Positions 10,838 through 21,747 of a stretch of DNA of 64,000 nucleotides are shown piece after piece (position 1 is the first letter of the stretch; every line of letters starts with the position of its first letter). The translations under genes and the position numbers were made by a program. A model generated the notes under the pieces. That model was not told the origin of the DNA. It searched no databases and saw only the letters and a program-made list of their open reading frames with translations. This stretch comes from Diplosphaera chodatii (taxonomy: Eukaryota; Chlorophyta; Trebouxiophyceae; Prasiolales; Stichococcaceae), in assembly GCA_032358165.1 (NCBI GenBank), contig JAALGY010000033.1, forward strand, positions 2,542,001-2,606,000, given 5' to 3'.

Positions 10838-12751
10838 TCAGCCCAGCAGGCCCTCAACAATGCGGAACATCTCAGCATGGTCCCGCCAGATGTGCACCTG
10901 CATCACAGGGGACAGGTGAGGAGCTCAGGGCAACAGCATTGTGATGCTCGCAAATGCCACCTGCGTCTCTCAGCAAGTCTTGCACAGCGCACGCATGCTG
11001 GGGGCGAGAGGGCGTGCCTGCGCCTCGACACGGGGTCCGGACTTGCCGTCTCCGCGGCGCTCGATCAGCTTCTCCAGCGCGAAGCCGGCGCGTGCCACTA
11101 CATGGTCCTGCAGGACCAGGCACAGCTGTCAGCTGGCACACGTGCACCCGGGCGCCCCTCAAGGACGGCAATGTGTCCGGCGCGTCATGCGGCGGCGGCG
11201 TGGGGCGGGCACGCGGCGGCGTCGTGGGGGCACCTCGGGGCCGAGCGCCAGCGCGGGGCACAGGTCGTTGGCGCCGTCGCCGCAGTACACCACCGTGGCG
11301 AAGGCGGCGCCCTGCCGCAGCGCCTGCACCTCCTGCCCCTGCAGGCGCCCAGCAGTGCGGGGCTGGTGCACGGTCCAGTGACAAGCAGCTTCAATCAGGA
11401 CGCGGCAGACTGCATCCTGGGGGTGCATTGCCCGTGTGCGCAGCAGTGGTGTGGCGTCAGAGGGGGCCGCCGTGCCTTGCACAGGTTGGCGGGGCACAGG
11501 GGGCAGCCGTGGGGGGTGGAGGGCGCCACGCGGGGCTCCACCACCAGCTGGTGGCTCGCCGCCTCCTGCGCCCCCACCGGCTGCAGCATCGCCGCCGGGT
11601 CGTCCCCCTCCTGCGACCCGACGCTCGGGCGCTCAGCTGCTGCTGACCCTCAGCTTGATGTCACCATGTCTCCATGACGACTGCCCAGCAGGTTTGCGAA
11701 GCATTCCTCAAGTATGATAGGAGGGTCAAAGGCAGCAGCCGTGCAGCACCTGCACAGCCGTGGAGACGCGGCAGAAGCTGGCGAAGTTGGTGATGACGGC
11801 TGTCACGGCGGTGGAGACGCGCGCCGCCGCCAGCATGTGGCTGATGAACACCGTGTTGCAGTCGCTGATGATGCGCACGTCGATGCGGTTCTTGGCCGCC
11901 CACTGCACCATTGGCAATCGAACGGGGTTGCTGCCAAGCTCATCCAGAAGTCTCAGGATGTGATAGCGCCTGCTAGTCATGATGATGCACGATCGGGGTT
12001 GAGCCTCGAGACAGACAAGCAGGCACCTGCGGTGCGCTTTGGGATGCCCCGCAGCCACACATAGGCTGTCACATGAAGCGAGAAGTGCTGCAGGCAGTTG
12101 CCAGCCGGCGTCGAGGGGCACCTGCAGCATCTGGACGCTGGGCTGCGGGATCTCGGTGCCCATGCGGCGCAGCTCGGACAGGATGGTGTCGCGGGAGATG
12201 CCGCGGCGCTGCATCTCCGCCAGCACCGCGTTGGTGGTGGGCACGAAGTTGGCGGGCATCTCCAGCGCCGCCAGCATCGGCGCCAGCTCCGGCGCCAGCT
12301 CCCCCACCAGCCGCTCGCCTGTCGCCACAAAACGACACATGAAATGACGCATCCCCAACAAAGGGGCCACCTTGGTGCCAGCTAGCCCGCAGAAATGCAT
12401 GCAGCAAAGTTTGAACTTTTGTGCTGGGATATGGGTTTTGTCATTGACAGCTGCTGGTAGCATCATCTGCAAGAGCAGCGGCTGTACCATCCATGAGACA
12501 CAGTGCAGCAAGCGCCACCAATGCAGTGATGCATCACACAGCAGCCACTCACCGGCATCGCAGTCGGTGAGCGTCTTGTCGAAGTCGGTGAGCAGCAGGC
12601 GGCGCAGCACGGCGCCGTTCTGCTGGGCGGCGGGGGCCGGCGGCTGGGACCGCGCGTACGGCTGCGCCGCCGGCCGCTTGATCGCCCGCTGCGACACCGC
12701 CTTGCGCCCTGCGCCGACAGCAGACGATGACTTGGTCACCGCCACACACAC
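10838..12751 (-). CDS. PHOSPHO-type HAD phosphatase (PHOSPHO1/2 and plant PPsPase/PECP relatives)
   Basis: HAD-superfamily phosphatase related to pyrophosphate, phosphoethanolamine/phosphocholine or pyridoxal-phosphate phosphatases. On the minus strand: motif I LLLTDFDKTLTDCDAGE (near 12600-12550), a cap segment ERLVGELAPELAPML to TEIPQPSVQMLQ (about 12320-12120), then WAAKNRIDVRIISDCNTVF with motif II (about 11910-11850). These are followed by the family-specific cysteine motif HGCPLCPANLCK (about 11510-11480), motif III/IV YCGDGANDLCPALALG (about 11290-11240), FALEKLIERRGD (about 11080-11040) and a last exon, HIWRDHAEMFRIVEGLLG, with TGA at 10838-10840. No in-frame ATG exists between the upstream in-frame TGA (12782-12784) and motif I. 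The gene therefore either continues from the FCP1-like frame through an intron (12709-12858 is phase-compatible) or starts at an unseen exon. Substrate is inferred only at family level. Confidence 0.85.
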
Positions 12752-12858
12752 AACGAGAGCAGGCCGGCTGCGGGGAACGGTTCACAGGTGTCGATCATGC
12801 TGGCGGGCCGGGTTGTGCCCAAGGGTGGGACTGCAAGGGGCGAGGGGCAGCGGCGCAC
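12709..12858 (-). other. Candidate intron joining the FCP1-like and PHOSPHO-type frames
   Basis: On the minus strand the sequence after exon base 12859 begins GTGCGC and the candidate ends GGCGCAG before base 12708. Both junctions are phase 1, so splicing yields Pro-Leu-Gly-Arg-Lys and removes the in-frame TGA 12782-12784. The 150 nt length and GCAG acceptor match other introns in this locus, and GTGCG donors occur elsewhere in the window. It is inferred; no transcript evidence is available. Confidence 0.45.
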
Positions 12859-14430
12859 CGAGGGGTGCGGGCTGGGGCGCGGGGGTGCGCGTGTCCGCCA
12901 GCGACACGCCCTGCGCCTTGAACCAGTGCGGCATGTTGAAGCGCGCGTGCAGCTTGGGCCGCACGTCCGCCACCTCCGCCAGGCTCTGCAGCAGCGGCAG
13001 CACCGCCTCCCCCAGCAGCCGGTCGTCGCTGTCCCCCCTGCAGCCGGCACGTGCCCCACCTCGAGGCCTGGTCACCTGCGACCTTGCGTGCATCGACAGG
13101 ACGTGGCACGCTTGCATGTGTGTGTGAGCATGCATCCTGCGCTGCGGCACCCAAGCACAGGAGAGCGCACCGGAAGTTGAAGACGGGGATGCCGTTGTCG
13201 GGCTGGCGGCAGAAGGCGAGCGGCGTGTCGTCCACCAGCACCGTGCGCGCCAGGTCCCGCCCCAGCCGGGACAGGTCCTTGATGCACGGGTACCTGCGCC
13301 GCGCAGCGTGGCAGCATCTCACGACACGTCACGACCAGCCTGCATGAGCTCAGCAGCAGAGATTGGCGTGCATGCATGGCACATCCTGTTTGGCAGGCGC
13401 CATCAGGGGCACAGAGTCAACAGCACAGATGTTGAAAGGGCTTGCGCTCACAGGGGGCAGGCGACGGTGGCGGGGCGGTACAGCCGTCCGGCAAAGCAGC
13501 TGTACTGCTCCTGCAGCCGGTTGGCAATGGGCGCCGCATAGTCCTCCACACCCGCCGTGAACAGGATGACCTCTGCAGCCAGGGGGGAAGGTGTTTGTTG
13601 ATATCTGCCTGTTTGCTGCTCTTCCACCTGGTGACGACAGCCTACATCCTCCAAAGAGGTCTGGTGTCCTTTGCCTTGCCAGCATACGGTGTTGCTGCTG
13701 TACACAGAAGCAGAGGGCTCACCCGCAAATTCGGTGAGCTTGGAAAAGAACTCGCGCAGGCCGGGGCGCTCCACAACAAAGACGCCCTTGGGGTTGATCC
13801 TCGCGCCGCGGCCGACGATGTAGGACAGCATGCCCGCCGGCAGCCGCGGCGCACGCGCCGGCGTGTAGCTGCTCACCAGCGTGCCGTCCATGTCCAGCAC
13901 CACCGTCAGCCGGCCCTGCAGCACGTGGCAGGCAACCTGATGAGGCAGCGGCTTCCTGTTGGGCTGCCGGCAACAGCTGCTGCTTGACTGTCAACCTCAT
14001 ACATAGCAGGACACAGCACAAGCAAACTGGCTGGCATGCAAAGGAGAACTCATGCAGGCTTCAACTAAGACATATAGAATGGGCCAAGCACACCTTGTGT
14101 TCTGGTAGTTGCGGTGGCAGCAGCGGCGGCTCCCTGTCGTCTGCCTCGGCTGACGCTGCAGCAGCACAGCAAACTTCGCACTTAGCACCACTGAGCCTCT
14201 CCGACCACCGTGTCTGCTGGGCACGGACAACGCAAGGAGCACCCTCACGAGAGCAATGGGTGCGCGCCTGCAATGCTGTCGCGGGGTGAGGGCATCGGCG
14301 AGGGCAGCTCGTTGTGCAGCACGCCGCTCACGCACGCCAGGCGCGGCACCGGCGCGCTGTGCCGCCCCAGCCGCAGCGCCTCCGCCCGCGCCTGCACGCC
14401 GCGGGAGCGCGCTGTCGCAGTGCAGCGCAT
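12782..14430 (-). CDS. FCP1/SCP-like (NIF domain) HAD phosphatase
   Basis: Predicted protein serine phosphatase of the FCP1/SCP (NLI-interacting factor) family. The first exon begins MRCTATARSRGVQARAEALR at ATG 14430. A phase-matched short intron (donor GTGAGG near 14225) leads to GAKCEVCC and ADDREPPLLPPQLPEHK (to 14097). The catalytic exon follows: VACHVLQGRLTVVLDMDGTL (from about 13942), VFVVERPGLREFFSKL, then EVILFTAGVEDYAAPIANRL (about 13570), YPCIKDLSRLGRDLARTVLV and DDTPLAFCRQPDNGIPVF (about 13295-13180), and a C-terminal helix RLLGEAVLPLLQSLAEVADV. The DxDGT nucleophile motif and KDLSRLGRD are diagnostic. The frame stops at TGA 12782-12784, in the same frame as the next phosphatase. 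The N-terminus is Arg/Ala-rich and could be an organelle transit peptide, or an internal linker if the gene is fused to the SPX-RING gene. Confidence 0.85.
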
Positions 14431-14443
14431 CGTTTCCAGTGCA

Positions 14444-16502
14444 CTAATGATAGAGCACAGTCTGCCCTTTCCGCATATTAAAGAGCAGACTGTGCTGCCC
14501 CACCCAAGCGGATGGTTGAACGATGGGGCACACCCTGGCGTCGGCCTCGACGGCGGGCGCGGGCTCGGAGGGCGCGGGCGGCAGCGGGGGCGGCTCCACC
14601 TCCGGCACCGCCACCTCCATGGGCTCGCTGGCGGACGCGTCGCGCAGCTTCAGCTCCGCGATGAAGCGCGCCAGGTGCGGGTCCACCTGCGGCCGGGCAC
14701 ACACACACACACGCGGTCAGCACCGCCCAGCGGGCCAGCGGCCGCTGCCCGCAGCACCACGCGACCAACCCAGCAGCACGCCCGCCGCTGGCGCACAACA
14801 GCTGCTGCGCCCTGCACCCCCGACAAGCCCCTGCCTGCAGGCGGTCCAGGTCCAGGATCTGGGCGCGGCGGCACACGGGGCAGTCGTAGGTGGACACCGC
14901 GCCGGCGGCGGAGTCGGCCCCCACCACCTCCGTCGCATACTGCAGCTTGGCGTCCTTGCCGCCCTCTGCGGCACACGGGTTTCGGGGTTCGCTACCATGC
15001 ATCAAACACAGGTCATGACGCAATCCGACACCTGGGTGTATAAACTGCAGCAGCAGCGTCGCAGCGGAGCGTACCGCAAGGGCATGAGCTCGGACGCCAT
15101 CACAGCGTCAGCACGACTTCTTACAATATGTGCCAATCACCATCGATTGCACACTGAACTAACAACACAATCCGCTACCACCCAGCAGCTCAGCGCTCGC
15201 CTGGCGGGGGGGCGTGCGGGGCGCCGGCGCCGTGGCCGTTGGCGCGGCCGGTGGCGGCGGCGGTGGCGCAGTGCGCCACCAGGCACCCCCAGCAGAAGCG
15301 GTGCGCGCAGGTCAGCACCACCGGGTTGTGCAGCGTCTCGAAGCAGATGGGGCACTGGTACTCGTCCAGGAACGCGAGGCCCGGCAGCCCGTCCTCCGCC
15401 TGCTTCTGCACGGCACACGCCAAAAGCGCCCTGAGCACCGGCGACCCTGGCTGGGCTGAGTCGCAGTTCCGGCGGCACGAACGGCCACTGCATCAACCAC
15501 AGGCGTCTGCCGGCTCCACTGCCAGGGACGTGGTGCGGACCTTCTGCAGGATCTCCGCCTCGGTGGCGAGCGCCGCCAGCTTGGGGGAGGTGAAGAAGTA
15601 CTGCTGGCTGAGGAGCTCCACGGCGCGCACCGGCGCCACCGCCCGCGGGGCGCACGCGCTGGCCAGGTGCCGGTTCCGCTTCTTCACCGACCTGGGTGAC
15701 GGGTGATGCACCACAGCACGTCAGCCCTCAAAGCTGCGATGTGGGCTGTTCATGTGCACGATTGCAGCCCAAGCAGTGGCAGGAGCGCTACAGTACATGC
15801 AGCGAGCATGCACTTCAGGGCAGCGGCGCAGCATGCAGCCACGGCGTCCTGCGCACTTGATGACGGCGATGTAGTTGAGGACTGCAAACTTCCGCAGGTC
15901 TGCGACCTCTGTGCGGAAGCTGCCCATGGATTCGGATGGGTTGGCCTTCAGGCGACGCAGCATGGCCTGCGCAACGCCACATGGATGTGGTCAGTTCAGC
16001 ATGCGCTGTTGTGCCACCCTCTGTTTTACGCCACATCACACAATGAGTACAGCATAACCAGCTGGAGTCCTCACGTCTAGCTCCTCCTCCTTGTCCACGT
16101 AGAAGGTGCTGATCTTGTGCAGCTCCGCGTTGATGGCAGCATCAAAGTTCTCGCCGTTCACATCTGCGGGTCAGTGCCAGCAGACCGTCAGCAGCCTGTC
16201 ACAGCAAAGAGCACTCGTTCCAGCTGTGTGCTCCGTGACCGTAGTGGAACACAGTGTCCGTCCCGACCTAGAGCAGCGACGTCGTCCTGAATTGCCTTCT
16301 TGATGACCTTGTAGTCCAGGTAGAACTGGTGCCAGCGCCTTGCTGCCTCCGCCGCCAACCGCTTGCTGCATGACGCGACTCATGACGTATATGCAGGGCT
16401 CGTAGCGCAATTCACAACCCAAATGCGGCTAGGCAGCTGTTGCATGCAGCGTGCCGGGCAGCGCTAAGCAGGTACATGACACCATGCTCACCCGAACTTC
16501 AT
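14444..16502 (-). CDS. SPX-RING E3 ubiquitin ligase (NLA/BAH1-like)
   Basis: SPX domains sense inositol pyrophosphates as a phosphate signal; plant NLA uses SPX plus RING to ubiquitinate phosphate transporters. The start is ATG 16502: MKFG, split by an intron, joins in phase to KRLAAEAARRWHQFYLDYKV (16359-16300) and IKKAIQDDV. Further exons give NFDAAINAELHKISTFYVDK (about 16160-16090), an AMLRRLKANPSESMGSFRTE exon with ADLRKFAVLNYIAVIK (about 15965-15850), and VKKRNRHLASACAPRAVAPV with LLSQQYFFTSPKLAALATEA (about 15695-15550). The RING is split: LDEYQCPICFETLHNPVVLT to CAHRFCWGCLVAHC (about 15365-15265), then TYDCPVCRRAQILDLDRLQ (about 14895-14840). The tail VDPHLARFIAELKLRDASA is followed by a Pro/Glu/Ala-rich stretch. 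The last 18 or so codons to TAG 14444-14446 lose the G/C third-position bias and overlap a hairpin, so the true 3' end is doubtful. Confidence 0.88.
14454..14496. repeat. Perfect 12-bp inverted repeat (hairpin) at the SPX-RING/phosphatase junction
   Basis: Arms 14454-14465 and 14485-14496 are perfect reverse complements, separated by 19 nt. The hairpin lies just upstream, in transcript sense, of the second gene's ATG (14430) and overlaps the last codons of the SPX-RING frame, or lies within an intron if 14444-14531 is spliced out. Confidence 0.85.
14699..14712. repeat. (CA)7 microsatellite in an SPX-RING intron
   Basis: Seven uninterrupted CA dinucleotides, just after the exon encoding VDPHLARFIAELK on the minus strand, in intron sequence. 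Confidence 0.9.
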
Positions 16503-17265
16503 CGGCCGAGACTCCGCAGACGGACAACACCTGGGTGACCAAACGCCCTTGTGTATCAAACCAGCCGGTCATGTATGGTCACCGCGTTGTCCAGGTCTGC
16601 TGGCAAGGAACCTGGTGCTGCACCAGTACAGCCAATCATGCCTGACACTCAGCAGCAAATGGCGCACCGTCACGCTACAGCGGTGTCACAAGAAAGCTCC
16701 CAGATGTGCTGACGGGTGGACGTCCCAGCTGCCGGCTTTGCTGCAGTTCAGGCGTCCTTCCTGCTTGCTCGGTGTGGGGCGGTGCTTGATGCAGCGAGGC
16801 CACCTGCCACCACTGCAGCTGCAGCTGGATCGTTGCAACAAGCGACACTGGTCGCTGACGTGCCGATCGGCGGCCTCTGACAGCTTCGAAGGGCGCTATG
16901 CAGGACGTTGTGATGCTCTGTTACAGAGGTTCGTCGGCTCAACGCCGACAAATGCACCTGCACCTCGCCCGCAGGCAGCCTGAGAAGGTATCAATGGAAA
17001 ACTGCGCCCAAAACGTCTCTTTCAGGTGCCGCGCGCCGCACCAAGGTGTCCGGTAGGCTTGCAGGACGCACTGCCGGAGCCGCAAGGCTCCGGGGGATGC
17101 GGTAGCAAACCAGCAAACGTTTCGAATATGCTAGCCTGCGCACGTGACCGTGGTGGCATACTGATCGCTGACAGACCCCAGGGTGGCCAGATCCAACAGA
17201 ACGCTGCTCAATGGACAATCGATTGGGGAATGGCTGCCCACTCGCGCAGTGCATCAGCCCAGCGC
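16503..17265. other. Intergenic region, APC8 3' side to SPX-RING promoter
   Basis: About 760 bp between two minus-strand genes. It should contain the APC8 3' UTR and the SPX-RING promoter. A minus-strand TGTAA (TTACA at 16921-16925) is a weak poly(A) candidate. I see no coding frame with the local codon bias and no phosphate-box motif that I can support. Confidence 0.4.
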
Positions 17266-20200
17266 CTAGCCGCTGGCCCAGCCGCCGGAGTCCTCGTCGA
17301 TGTCGGAGCCGCTGGCCCCGTCGTCCTGCGTCGGCGCGGCGCCGTCGCCCGCCCCGCCCGGGGTTGCAAAGGGCGGGAATGCGATGGGCGTGTGTGCGCT
17401 GCTGCCGCTGCCCCGTGCAGAGCCGTTCTGCGGATGACCCTGCTGCTGCTGCTGCCGCGTCTGCCGCTGCATGCACACACCACTGTCTCATGCACGCCGG
17501 TTTGCATGGGTTCATGGTGGGTGAATGGTCATTAAAGCTAGCAGCATTACATCTGGGGTATACATTCACCAAAAGTGCGCTCACCCCAGTGCTGCCTGTG
17601 CCCTTGCCATGCTGAGCCTCCTGCTGCTCTTCATGAATCTGCACACAGGACCTCCATCCATCCGAGCTGTGGCACGGGCGTTCAGCAGTTCATGCATACC
17701 TCAAACTGCAGAACAGGCAGGAAACATGGCGTAGACCAGCATGCGCCGCTGCCGCATGGTCTGCACGTTTCCGGGCGGTTCACCTTCCGCAGCAGAGCCC
17801 GCGCTCGCTCCTTGGCGGCGGGCCGTAGTCCAACAGACGCATGGCGTGCCCCTCCGACTCCGAGAGGTTCCCCAACTTCTGCAATGGGAGCCATGCACAG
17901 GGTACAGAACACACGACGAGAGTGTCCAACCCATGGCGAGATGCTGCATGTCGGGCTGCAGTGGCACCATTGCGATGTCCACCAATCAGCCTGAGATCTG
18001 CCCGGCACGCACGGAGCACTGCAGCAGGTCGCCACCACACTCAGCAGGAGCGGGCGCCGCACGAGGGAGTGCTCGGCCAGGAAGTCGAGGGCAGCCAGGG
18101 CGTCGGCGCCGGACAGGTTCATGGTGTCGATGGCCTCCAGGTTGAGCTTGTAGTAGTGCGCCGCCTGCTCCCGCTCCCCGCGCCGCGCGTGCAGGTGCGC
18201 CTGCAGGTGAGCGGGTGCACGTTTCAGGGGCACAGGGGCGCCACTGTGCGTACGCATCTGCCTTCCATTGCAGCATGTCGTATGGAGAAGGCTGACAGCG
18301 CAGCTGGCCGCCGTCCGCTGCAAGCAGGCCTCCGCACTGCCAGCAGGCGCCCGGTCCGGGCGTGCAGCCTGTGTCCCGGCGCGCACCAGCTTGTGCAGGG
18401 CAATGCCCTCGCGCTCCCCGCTGGCCAGCGCGCGGCGGTAGCAGCGGATGGCGGCGTCGTCGAGGCCCAGCTGCTCGTGCTCGTAGCACTGCCCCATCGC
18501 GCACCACATGCGAGCGTCCTCCGGCCGCAGCTGCGCCGCCCTGCATCATCACACAGCGTTACATGGTGGAGAATGTTGCTGAAGAGGAAAGTACAGGCAG
18601 CACTATGCACTGTGCAAGCTGGCCTCCTTGAGCAAGCCAGCAGCAGTTCCAACAGCCTGCAGCCTGTCAGGACAGGCCGCACAACCTGCCTGCGAAAGTA
18701 GTACAGCGCGTAGTAGGGCATGTGCAGCAGCTCGTACGTCTGGCCGAGGCCGTACCAGGCCCTATAGTCACGCGGGCTGATGTCCACTGCCCGCCGATAC
18801 GCTTCTGCTTTCAGGATCAACAGCGCTGAGGTACTCATGGTGTGGCCAGAATAGGCGATGTCAAGGTGTGCATGCTGATACTGACTGCAGTGCTGCGCGG
18901 GTGTCATCAGCAGTGCTCTGCAGCACAGCTCGCGCACCTATTGCTGCTGGGGTGTTCTTCATTTCGACATATTCGTGGCCCATCAAAGTCCAGGCAGACA
19001 GATAGTTGTGGTTGAGCTTCAGCGCGCGCCGGAAGTACATGACAGCCTGCACCGTGTAGGTATAGGTAACCAGCGCTGAAAATTTCAGGCACGCTCAGGA
19101 GCACAACACATGCACCTGGTCGCACAGCGCTTCAGCCTGGCGACCTGTGCACACCTTCTCGTGCTGGCCCTTCAGCGAGTAGTAGTTGCCGACGATGCAC
19201 ACGGACTGGGGACGGTACTTGTCCGTCTCGATCATGCGGTGAGCCATGTTGCTGAGCCCAGCAAAGTCTTCCTTCACATACAGGATGTTGCTGTACACGT
19301 CCATGCCCTGCAAGCCAGGCCAGGCATGCAAGCCTCGAGCAATCAACGCCTGCAAAGTGCCAGGGGTTTGAAGAAAGGCAGCATATGCACCGCGTGTTGA
19401 GTGAACAGCTGTACCGCCAAACCTGAAGGTCGCAAGTTTTCGCGCACAACACACCCAGGGCTACGCTGTTCAGGAGCGCAGGACACACGCGCACCTCTGT
19501 GCGGAAGGGGTCGCGCAGCCGCAGCTCCTCGAACAGCGACTGCGCCACGTCAAAGTTGCGCAGGTTGTACTGCGCCACCGCAGCTTGTCCCAGCACCCAC
19601 TCACTGTTGGGGAACAACGCTGAAAGCTCCTGCACAGCGTGGAATGCCGTGCTTCAGGCTGCGAGCGCCGGGAGCTCTAGGCGACATGCTTTGCATCGGA
19701 ACATATGTACTTTAAGCCACAAGGAATTCCCAACATCAGGTCTGAGCACATAAACAGGCAGACCTGCAGTCGGCTGAGGGCTTCGTGGTTGTGCTGGCTT
19801 TCAAGGGCGTGCGCTGCCAGAAAGAAGCTGCGCATCCAGTGCTGTGGCAGCTGCATGACTGCTGGGCTGTCCTGATCCGACATCAGGTGCTGCAGCGCCT
19901 GCACTGACATGACCGAGATGGTCGGTCCATATGCGTAGACTAGGGTTGGGAAGGAGGTAGCTTTGCATGCCGATGAACACCAAACACAAGGACCATGAGC
20001 ACAAAACTCTGCTGACATGGCTGGCGCACCTGCCAGGCTGCCCAGTTGCACGGGAATACCCGCAGGGACTCGCACAGAGCCCCGATGGCTCTTGGCTTCT
20101 GTGCCCTGCAGCTTCATTGTAAGGGGCTGGGGTGTACTTCACTTTCATCCCCGCAGGCTCAACATTTGGCACGTGCGTCATGAGGCGCAAACTGACATTG

Positions 20201-20989
20201 TGCACCTACACACCACACCTCTCAGCGCAGATGACGCCGAGCAGGTACATACACAGGCCATCGGGCTGCTGGCTGGCTTTGATGGACGCCTGCAGCTGCT
20301 GTTCGACAAGGTCCAGCTCTTTGTTCGCCACGTCCGCCTTGCCCAGTGGCCCTGACTTCTCGATGCGCTCCTGCCTGTTCAGCGTCGGGAAATCAAAGGC
20401 AGGTACGCAGGGTGCCACATGCAACACTCCGTGCTGTCCGAACCACATCCCGCGTTGAAAGGAATACCCTCCGTATGCACACGTCCTAAGCTCACTCTTT
20501 GCGCTGTTCTCCTGCCAGGTATAGCGAGTAGCACCGCAGGAATAGCGCCTTGTTGCCCTGCACCTCCCGTAATGCGTGGGCCGCTCGCCGATACTCCTGT
20601 GCGCCACATTGACCTTTGATCGGTTGTGCGCATTCAGGGTTCTGATGGGTTGTGCACGCTGCAGCCTCGAAACTCGAAGTTACGACCATGACACGAGCGC
20701 CGTGCCGAACCTTAGCATCGAAGTATGCCTTTGCCAAAAGTAGCGCATCCGAGGCTTGTGGCTCAGATGCTGTGACGGGCGCATCGCCGTCGTTTGCTTC
20801 TTCCTGGCGCAGACCCCGCAGCTGTTCCGCCGCCCATGCAGCGCTGTGGGCAAGGCCGCAACCCTGCAGCATGTGTGCAGCCTGCCGCAGTTCCTGCCGC
20901 ACATCTCCTACGCGCAATGTCTCGATCGCAGCCGGCTCGGGAGGCAGCTCCACCACCTCGGGAGCATTGCGTTGAGGAGTGGGTGCCAT
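17266..20989 (-). CDS. APC8: Anaphase-promoting complex subunit 8 (CDC23), TPR protein
   Basis: Scaffold TPR subunit of the APC/C ubiquitin ligase that drives mitotic exit. It starts at ATG 20989 ([18 protein letters not shown]). The N-terminal APC8 domain follows: [39 protein letters not shown], then [20 protein letters not shown] (about 20310-20240) and [20 protein letters not shown] (about 19835-19770). Tandem TPRs include [20 protein letters not shown] (about 19610), [20 protein letters not shown] (about 19275), [20 protein letters not shown] (about 19040), [20 protein letters not shown] (about 18780) and [19 protein letters not shown] (about 18510). Later helices read [20 protein letters not shown]. 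The C-terminus is a low-complexity Gln/Gly/Ser/Asp tail ending at TAG 17266-17268. Order and content match CDC23 along its length. Confidence 0.93.
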
Positions 20990-21747
20990 TGCTAAGACTC
21001 TGCGTCAATGGCAGCAGTTGATGAGTTGATTAAAGCTGTCAAATCGGCATGCAAGCTGTGAGACCTGTATAAGATCCAAATTGTCGCAGCTGATGATCTC
21101 AACTGAAGTGCGTGCATGGAAAGGTGCTGTGTTGCATGCTCAGCGGCATCTGCGCCCCCAACACGAGTCAGATCGAACAGCGATGTACTGCAGATTGTAC
21201 CGGGTGCAAAGCCCTTCGCTCACCAGAGGACCCGTCTCCCGTCCTCTCGACGCAAGTATTCAGAGAAAGCCGGACACCGCAAGTGAAGGCTTCGTCTTGT
21301 GTCTGCACTTGTCAGCTCGTGCAGTGGGCGCCTCTGGTGTTCCTAAGAAGCTGTGCTGGACGCATAGGGCGATCCAGAGTAGCCTCGAGCCTGGCCGAAG
21401 CTGTCAAACCTAGACAGCCTTTGCAAGTGGTTTCATCAGCAGGGAAGCACCTCTTGGCCTCATATATGAACCAATAGTAGCTTCTGCTGATTTTGCCAGC
21501 AGCCTCGTCAGATGCCGGTCTCTCCCCACCACCGGCCCTGACAGCCTTCGCTGATGCCAACCTCCTCAGATCCGGGCACTGCCATTGTCCCGGCGGGGCC
21601 GGCAGATTGGTTGCGAACCATCGTCATGTCGGTGAGCATGACCTCGTGCTCTGTCTGCCCGCCGGGTGCCTAGGTGCTGTCAGAGTGACGCCGCCGCAGC
21701 TTGCTCCTTGCTCGTTCTCAGCACGTGAGAAATTGCAGGTATTCGGG
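20990..21747. other. Divergent promoter region, APC8 / ankyrin-RING gene
   Basis: About 760 bp between divergently transcribed genes. It must carry both promoters and 5' UTRs. A TATA-like TGTATAAG lies near 21065. Several open stretches exist (for example 21493-21740), but none has the codon bias or homology to support a gene. An additional 5' exon of the ankyrin gene here cannot be excluded. Confidence 0.4.

Noticed and set aside
10877..11677. 266-codon plus-strand open frame
   Set aside because: It is the antisense shadow of PHOSPHO-type exons, whose minus-strand frames carry the HAD and HGCPLCPANLCK motifs.
12782..12784. In-frame TGA as a selenocysteine codon
   Set aside because: It lies in a linker between two domains, not at a redox site, and I see no SECIS-like structure; an intron explains it better.
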